DNA from: Deltaproteobacteria bacterium RIFOXYA12_FULL_61_11
Lineage (GTDB): Bacteria; Bdellovibrionota_F; JAHFAK01; YA12-FULL-61-11
Reading direction: 5' to 3'
DNA: 10,482 bases
Assembly: GCA_001799195.1 (NCBI GenBank)
Contig: MGSU01000095.1
Span: forward strand, 13,390 to 23,871
The first letter of the stretch is position 1; every line of letters starts with the position of its first letter. The notes under the pieces are model-generated. The model ran no database searches. It was given only the letters and a program-made list of their open reading frames with translations, and was not told the DNA's origin. The position numbers were made by a program, and so were the translations under genes. Below, piece after piece: positions 6,376 through 10,482 of the stretch.

Positions 6376-7716
6376 TCAAGGACAATTGGTGCTGGTGACC
6401 CACTGGTCGCGGTCCGGGGCACCGTCGCCGCTTACGCCGTTGAATTTCAAGGCAACCGAGGCGCACTGGGAGGAACCGCAGTGTTTCTGCAAGGCGAAGT
6501 GGAGATGGTCGCCGGTGGTGTAGCCGCTGGCGCCAACCTTGGCGATGACCTGGCCTCGGACGACCTTGTCGTTCTTCTTCACCGTCGCGGTGCTGAGGTG
6601 CTTGTACACGCTCTCGAGGCTCTTGCCGTGATCCACCACCACGTAATTGGCCTTGGCGACGCAGGAGGAATCGCCTTCGTTGTAGCAAGGGTCGCCGGGT
6701 TTGGTCGCGGTGGAGACCATGATCACGGTGCCGGCAGCAATGGCCTTGACGTCGTCACCGGTCTTTAGGTCGAAATCGAAGGCGTATTTGCTGTCGTTCT
6801 TGTGGAACCCGTCGTTGTTGCCCTGGGAGATGCGTATGCGTTTGTCGCAGGCGAAGGGCAGGAAATAACCTTCCTCGGCCGGCGGATCTTCTGCCGCTGG
6901 GGGTGGCTCCACGGTCGCCGGCGGTGGCTCTTCGACCACGGGAGGGTCTTCCACCACGGGAGGGTCGTCGCTGGCCTCTTGTTCCGGATTGGCCGGAGGC
7001 TGGTCCTGGGTGGGCAGTTCGATAGTCCAGTCCGGGGTGCAGTCCTCGAAGACCGAGACGTGGATCGCATCCCGGTGAGCTTCGGCCTCGGCGCTCTCGA
7101 GGTCGGCGGAATAGAGGTTGTAGGTCTCGGCCGGCCAGAGTTCAGGAGGCATGGTCGCCAGGCTGGCGATGCACAAGCGGTGATGGTTGTGGAAGAGGAA
7201 GGCGAAGAGCTGCAGGTCTTGCGCGAGGTCCACGGCCCGGCCGAGTTTATGGGCACTTTGCTCCGGAACTCCCTCGCCCGCGAAGGTCTTGGGCTGTACA
7301 TCATAGCCTGCCTGGAGCAACGCGACCAGTACGAGGAGCAGGGTGGGGGAGGGCTGGAGTGCAGGGTTCTCGCCGGCGGCGAGGGCCGCGAGGAGAACCC
7401 CTTCGGGTGAGGTAGGGTCGAGGACCACCCGCCCCAGGCCGTTGACGCGCTCAGCTCCGATCCGGGATTGGAGATAGGTGGCGAACACCGTGGAGTCGAG
7501 GGGGAGGACGGGAGTCACGATGGGGTCTTCCGAGGTGGTCGCACCTCCTTCCGCGGGTGGGGTGGGGCAGGATCTCAGGTTGGGGTTGCAGGGCAATTGC
7601 AGGGATGCCTCGGACCCATCGTCGACCTCGACGCTCTCGCAGCACAGTCCGAGTACGGCGAGCAACAGGATCAGAGCAGGTGCGAGCAGGTGGGGCAAAA
7701 GTGGGCGCCGGGGCAC
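6376..7716 (-). CDS. Secreted peptidase with M15-like and M23 (LytM) domains
   Basis: This 446-residue protein is predicted to be exported and to act on peptidoglycan. The signal region (about 6-24) is followed by Cys25-Cys26 in a poor lipobox context. Residues 80-225 resemble zinc D,D-carboxypeptidases of the M15 type: SAHKLGRAVD (154-163) fits SxHxxGxAxD, and His219 in IHVSV fits the third ligand. A Pro/Glu linker (about 236-283) leads to the M23 domain (about 290-415), with zinc ligands His305 and Asp314, KHL at 372-374 (His373), and HLHF at 404-407. The M23 site looks intact, so endopeptidase activity is plausible. The M15-like part could be active, or could only bind substrate. The start is GTG with CGGAG about nine bases upstream; there is no good ATG. 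It is upstream of the FHA activator gene, possibly in the same transcript. Confidence 0.88.
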   Translation of the reverse strand: MPRRPLLPHLLAPALILLLAVLGLCCESVEVDDGSEASLQLPCNPNLRSCPTPPAEGGATTSEDPIVTPVLPLDSTVFATYLQSRIGAERVNGLGRVVLDPTSPEGVLLAALAAGENPALQPSPTLLLVLVALLQAGYDVQPKTFAGEGVPEQSAHKLGRAVDLAQDLQLFAFLFHNHHRLCIASLATMPPELWPAETYNLYSADLESAEAEAHRDAIHVSVFEDCTPDWTIELPTQDQPPANPEQEASDDPPVVEDPPVVEEPPPATVEPPPAAEDPPAEEGYFLPFACDKRIRISQGNNDGFHKNDSKYAFDFDLKTGDDVKAIAAGTVIMVSTATKPGDPCYNEGDSSCVAKANYVVVDHGKSLESVYKHLSTATVKKNDKVVRGQVIAKVGASGYTTGDHLHFALQKHCGSSQCASVALKFNGVSGDGAPDRDQWVTSTNCP

Positions 7717-7783
7717 GGCAGGTTCTCCGGGGTCACTCTATCCGGCAGCATAGCACAACTGCACCCTACCGGGGAGCTTTATC

Positions 7784-7793
7784 CTGTTGCGCT
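7784..7793 (+). repeat. Left target-site-type direct repeat
   Basis: CTGTTGCGCT directly abuts the left terminal inverted repeat of the element at 7794-7926. It matches 9 of 10 bases of the segment directly abutting the right end, which is expected if a transposase duplicated a roughly 10-bp target. Confidence 0.65.
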
Positions 7794-7926
7794 CAGACTT
7801 GCTTCAAAGTCCCACTCAATCCCCGTATTGTGGCAGAGAAAAGCCTCCATGCTTTTCTCTGCGCTCGTCGTTTGAATACGTTACTTGATAGCCGGGCCTC
7901 CTGCCCTCGACTTTGAAGCAAGTCTG
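7794..7926. mobile_element. MITE-like element, 133 bp, 18-bp perfect terminal inverted repeats
   Basis: CAGACTTGCTTCAAAGTC (7794-7811) is exactly reverse-complementary to 7909-7926, and the match stops at both ends. The element is flanked immediately by CTGTTGCGCT and CTCTTGCGCT (9 of 10 identical), consistent with a target duplication. No coding capacity is present. Inside is a second perfect inverted repeat (12-bp arms, 7833-7862), so a transcript would fold into a long nested stem. It sits in the intergenic gap between the divergent peptidase and radical SAM genes. The alternative is a chromosomal structured RNA or bidirectional terminator, but the abutting direct repeats favour transposition. 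The parent transposon is not in the window. Confidence 0.72.
7833..7862. repeat. 12-bp perfect hairpin inside the MITE-like element
   Basis: GCAGAGAAAAGC (7833-7844), a six-base loop CTCCAT, and GCTTTTCTCTGC (7851-7862) form an uninterrupted stem. A further CGTATT/AATACG pair (7824-7829 with 7875-7880) lies between this hairpin and the terminal repeats. There is no U-tract after the stem, so it is not a typical intrinsic terminator. Confidence 0.7.
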
Positions 7927-7936
7927 CTCTTGCGCT
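7927..7936 (+). repeat. Right target-site-type direct repeat
   Basis: CTCTTGCGCT directly abuts the right terminal repeat and differs from the left copy at one base. Its last bases also supply the weak -35 (TTGCGC) of the candidate promoter for the radical SAM gene. Confidence 0.65.
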
Positions 7937-7957
7937 GGCCGATCGAGGATATATAGT
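7930..7957 (+). promoter_or_regulatory. Candidate sigma-70 promoter for the radical SAM unit
   Basis: TTGCGC (7930-7935), 16 bases, then TATAGT (7952-7957, 5 of 6). The -10 is good and the -35 weak (3 of 6). Transcription would start near 7964, giving a leader of about 27 bases before the ATG at 7991. The promoter lies directly beside the MITE-like element. Confidence 0.38.
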
Positions 7958-7990
7958 AACTCCCGTGTTCGATCCCGGGTCGGGCGTGCG

Positions 7991-8980
7991 ATGCGAGGAG
8001 CGACGATACCACCGTTGCAGTCGGGCGGAGTGATCACCAATTATCACTGCAGCTCGTGCTGCCGCCATTGCCTCTATGCCTGCTCGCCCCGCCGTGAGCA
8101 TGGATATCTCGGGGTCGAGACCGCGTCCCACCTCTTCGACCAGATCCGCCGCAACGGCTGCAACTCGGTGCACCTCGGAGGTGGTGAGCCCTTCCTCGAT
8201 CCCGAGGGTTTGCTTGGGGTGGTTCGGACGGCTCGAGAGGTTGGGGTCAGCATCGATTATGTCGAGACCAATTCCTCGTGGTTCACCTCGCGCGAAGACG
8301 CGGTGGAGCGTCTGCGGGAACTGTCCGACCTCGGCATGCCGACCCTGCTCATCTCAATCAGCCCTTTCCATAACGAATTTGTGCCCTTGGCCAAGGTCGA
8401 GGGGGTCATTGAAGCCTGTGGGCGGGCAGGGGTCTCGGTCTTCCCGTGGGTAGAGACGTTCCTGACCGACTTGCGCCGTTTTCCGGCCAACGAGGTGGTG
8501 TCTTTTGACCGGTACGTCCACACCTTCGGCCGCAACTATTTGGAATCGATCCTCTCGCGCTACTGGATCCACATGGGGGGCAGAGCCTTGCAGACCTTCT
8601 CCAAGGTCGGGTACTGTATCCCGACCGAGGTCCTGCTGCGCAGCAAACGCGGTTGCGCAGAGTTGCTCGACACCGCGCACTTCCACGTCGACCTGCACGG
8701 CGCCTACATCCCCGGTTTGTGCTCGGGCCTGCGCCTGCCGGCCGATGACTTGGGCAAGCCGCTCGACCCTGAACTCTATCCTGTCCTTACCGTACTCATG
8801 GCCGAAGGGGTCGGAGGTCTCGCCCGCATGGTCGTGGCCGAAGGCTTCACCCCGGCCGAATGCTATGCCTCGAAGTGTGCCCTGTGCACCGATATCCGCA
8901 CGTTCCTGGTCGAGCGCGCCGGCGGGGAGACGCGCGAACTCGGGCCGATCGGTTTTTATCAAGAACTTGGTGCCGCATGA
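7991..8980 (+). CDS. Radical SAM enzyme with C-terminal Cys cluster
   Basis: This 329-residue cytoplasmic enzyme is predicted to cleave S-adenosylmethionine to start radical chemistry on an unknown substrate. Cys20, Cys24 and Cys27 form the canonical CX3CX2C site for the [4Fe-4S] cluster; Cys23 and Cys31 are extra. GGGEP (63-67) is the SAM-binding motif. Near the C-terminus, Cys222, Cys244 (PGLCSG), and Cys291, Cys296, Cys299 (CX4CX2C) suggest a second, SPASM- or twitch-like iron-sulfur site, which is common in enzymes that modify peptides. The subfamily is not recognised. The ATG at 7991 has only a weak G-rich stretch upstream. An in-frame TTG at 7913 falls inside the MITE-like element and is unlikely. 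The TGA stop overlaps the ATG of the next gene by four bases (ATGA), so the two are translationally coupled. Confidence 0.9.
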   Translation: MRGATIPPLQSGGVITNYHCSSCCRHCLYACSPRREHGYLGVETASHLFDQIRRNGCNSVHLGGGEPFLDPEGLLGVVRTAREVGVSIDYVETNSSWFTSREDAVERLRELSDLGMPTLLISISPFHNEFVPLAKVEGVIEACGRAGVSVFPWVETFLTDLRRFPANEVVSFDRYVHTFGRNYLESILSRYWIHMGGRALQTFSKVGYCIPTEVLLRSKRGCAELLDTAHFHVDLHGAYIPGLCSGLRLPADDLGKPLDPELYPVLTVLMAEGVGGLARMVVAEGFTPAECYASKCALCTDIRTFLVERAGGETRELGPIGFYQELGAA

Positions 8981-9846
8981 CCTTGCACTTCCGAGAGTCG
9001 ATCGAGGAGCTCGTCCGGGCACGGACCTCGTGGCGCGCCTATGAGCCGTGGATCTTGACGAGCGGGGACCTTGCAGAACTGGAGAAATCTCTTGCTTCCC
9101 TTCCCCCGCCTCCCTTCGGGTCGGCTCTCCGGCACGTCGTAGTGCCGGCGCGGTCGGATGACGGGACTACCCTGCGCGGCCTGCACACCTATGGTTTCAT
9201 CAGCAACGCCGCCGGCTTCGTGGTCGGTGTTCTCGGAGAAGACGCTTACGGCCTGGAGGACTTCGGCTACGTCACCGAGTGCTTCGTCCTCCATTGTACT
9301 GACCGTGGGCTCGGTACCTGTTGGCTTGGCGGCACCTTCGACCGCAGTTCGTTCTCCCGGCGCGCAGACGTGCACGACCACGAGCAGATACCCGCGGTCG
9401 TGGCCTTCGGGAAACCCACGGCTCTGCGCGGGATGCGGGACCGGCTGATCCGACTCGGGGCCGGCTCGCACAAGCGCAAGCCGCTGGAGGAGTTGGTCTG
9501 CTGCTCGGGAAAGGGAGGAACCGGCGCCCTCTCAACGCTTTCGCCCGAACTCCAGACTGCGCTCGAGGCCGGTCGGCTTGCTCCCTCGGCCTCGAACAAG
9601 CAGCCCTGGCGCTTCCTGGTCGACGGTCCCGAGGTTCACCTCTACCTTCATCGCGACGAACGCTACCGCGGCTTGGGTAAAACCTTGGGGTTGGTCGACC
9701 TGCAGCGCCTCGACCTGGGCATCGTCATGGCGCACCTCGACCTAGTCCTGACCGCCCGCGGGCATACCTGCACCTGGGTGGTCGAAGCCGATCCGCCGAG
9801 CTTCCCCGGTGATCTCGCCGAGTACCGATGTACGTTGATCTATTGA
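8977..9846 (+). CDS. Tandem nitroreductase-like flavoprotein
   Basis: This 289-residue protein resembles the TM1586-type putative nitroreductases, in which two half-domains in one chain replace the usual homodimer. The first half has RTSWRAYEPW (about 16-25) and GLGTCWLGGTF (111-121); the second has RLAPSASNKQPWRF (200-213), the classic nitroreductase FMN/partner motif. The segment HKRKPLEEL (165-173) joins them. The family uses FMN with NAD(P)H to reduce or oxidise small molecules, and the substrate is not predictable here. I set the start at the ATG overlapping the radical SAM stop; an upstream open frame from 8860 is only read-through of that gene. The 3' end overlaps the convergent thiol-disulfide gene by seven bases. 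Confidence 0.85.
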   Translation: MTLHFRESIEELVRARTSWRAYEPWILTSGDLAELEKSLASLPPPPFGSALRHVVVPARSDDGTTLRGLHTYGFISNAAGFVVGVLGEDAYGLEDFGYVTECFVLHCTDRGLGTCWLGGTFDRSSFSRRADVHDHEQIPAVVAFGKPTALRGMRDRLIRLGAGSHKRKPLEELVCCSGKGGTGALSTLSPELQTALEAGRLAPSASNKQPWRFLVDGPEVHLYLHRDERYRGLGKTLGLVDLQRLDLGIVMAHLDLVLTARGHTCTWVVEADPPSFPGDLAEYRCTLIY

Positions 9847-10482
9847 CCCGCGGCCGACTGTTCGGTGCAGGAGCCGGAGGCGGCGCCCTTGTGCAGGGCC
9901 TCGTGGAGGCTCGAGGCCGTGAGCAGCTCGGGCAGGACCAGGACCTTGTTGTCTTCGGCACAGGGTGGGATCACCAGGTACAGAGGCACCCCGGAGCGGC
10001 CGAAGCGCTTGAGCCACATAAAGATGGTGTCGTTCTGCTGGGTGAAATCTGCTTTTATTGCCAGATAGTTGTGTTGCGCGAGTATAGCGGCCGTGGCCTC
10101 GGTTTCGAGGACGGTACGCTCGTTGAAACGGCAATTCATGCACCAGGCCGCGGTGAAGTCCAGGAAGATGGGTCGCGGCCCTCTGCGCACCTTGTCCATG
10201 TCCAGGAGTGAGAAATCCAGCCAGGAGATCGTCGAGGCGTCGATCGGTTTTGCCGCGGCGTTCGGTACGGGCAGGTCGTGCAGCAGCCACCAGCCGAAGA
10301 GCACGAGCAGGGCGGTCGAGGGTGCGGCAATGGTGAGCCTGCGCCGCAGACTGCTCGCGTTGTCGGTGAGCGCCCCTTGCAACCAGGCGGCGAGCCCTAT
10401 TCCCAAGGCAAGCCACAACAGCGCTTCGGCCAGGGGGGCGCCATGCGCTTCCAGTACCACGCCGAGCAGCCACAGAGCGGTA
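9840..10482 (-). CDS. DsbD/ScsB-family thiol:disulfide interchange protein, C-terminal part
   Basis: The N-terminus lies beyond the right edge; 213 residues are visible. They begin in a hydrophobic membrane segment (about 2-36 of the visible part), followed by Arg-rich residues, a second hydrophobic segment (about 51-70), and a thioredoxin-fold domain. The redox motif is WCMNC (Cys114/Cys117 visible numbering), with GRSGVP (cis-Pro 166) later. The sequence style (FLDFTAAWC, KADFTQQN, GVPLYLV) fits the ScsB/DsbD branch, which passes electrons from cytoplasmic thioredoxin through the membrane to periplasmic disulfides. The protein ends in an extra tail with Cys205. A GTG at 10460 is not the start, because the frame stays open and hydrophobic to the edge. 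Stop TAG at 9842-9840. Confidence 0.9.
   Translation of the reverse strand, partial: TALWLLGVVLEAHGAPLAEALLWLALGIGLAAWLQGALTDNASSLRRRLTIAAPSTALLVLFGWWLLHDLPVPNAAAKPIDASTISWLDFSLLDMDKVRRGPRPIFLDFTAAWCMNCRFNERTVLETEATAAILAQHNYLAIKADFTQQNDTIFMWLKRFGRSGVPLYLVIPPCAEDNKVLVLPELLTASSLHEALHKGAASGSCTEQSAAGQ

Noticed and set aside
7964-7985. TTCGATC resembling a tRNA T-loop
   Set aside because: The flanking bases do not form a 5-bp T-stem and no acceptor, D or anticodon arm can be drawn upstream.
7913-7990. TTG start extending the radical SAM protein by 26 residues
   Set aside because: It begins inside the MITE terminal repeat and precedes the likely transcription start near 7964.

Overview
The window is GC-rich bacterial DNA. 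Two-component and second-messenger signalling, an FHA-type sigma-54 activator, Cys-rich secreted lipoproteins with acidic or Pro-rich linkers, and anaerobe-style redox enzymes all occur together. This suggests a deltaproteobacterial-grade organism (Myxococcota, Bdellovibrionota, Desulfobacterota or a relative). That placement is inference; no marker gene is present.

Layout: (1) Positions 1-675 hold no convincing complete gene. They contain an ambiguous coding fragment at the left edge, a strong plus-strand intrinsic terminator with a sigma-54-like promoter just upstream, and a stretch with DnaA-box-like 9-mers, an A-rich tract and small palindromes. (2) Positions 676-2526 (minus) carry two exported Cys-rich proteins, each with an internally duplicated cysteine module. 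(3) Positions 2527-2883 are an intergenic region with a 13-bp inverted repeat bounding about 135 bp. (4) Positions 2884-4599 (plus) encode a response regulator/class III nucleotide cyclase with a TPR-like tail, then a single-domain response regulator. (5) Positions 4603-7716 (minus) encode a secreted two-domain peptidase (M15-like plus M23/LytM), followed downstream by a double-FHA sigma-54 enhancer-binding protein. (6) Positions 7784-7936 hold a short non-coding element with perfect 18-bp terminal inverted repeats and abutting 10-bp near-identical direct repeats, which is the signature of a MITE. (7) Positions 7991-9846 (plus) encode a radical SAM enzyme whose stop overlaps the start (ATGA) of a tandem nitroreductase-like flavoprotein. 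(8) Positions 9840-10482 (minus) hold the C-terminal part of a DsbD/ScsB-type thiol:disulfide interchange protein that runs off the right edge.

The genes do not form one pathway. There are three functional themes. The first is signalling: the cyclase, the lone receiver and the FHA/sigma-54 activator lie tail to tail, and no histidine kinase is in view. The second is the cell envelope: Cys-rich lipoproteins, a peptidoglycan peptidase and a disulfide reductase. The third is a two-gene radical SAM/nitroreductase unit of unknown product, which is the best candidate for an undescribed enzymatic system. The best structural DNA findings are the MITE at 7794-7926 and the DnaA-box-like cluster at 287-600.
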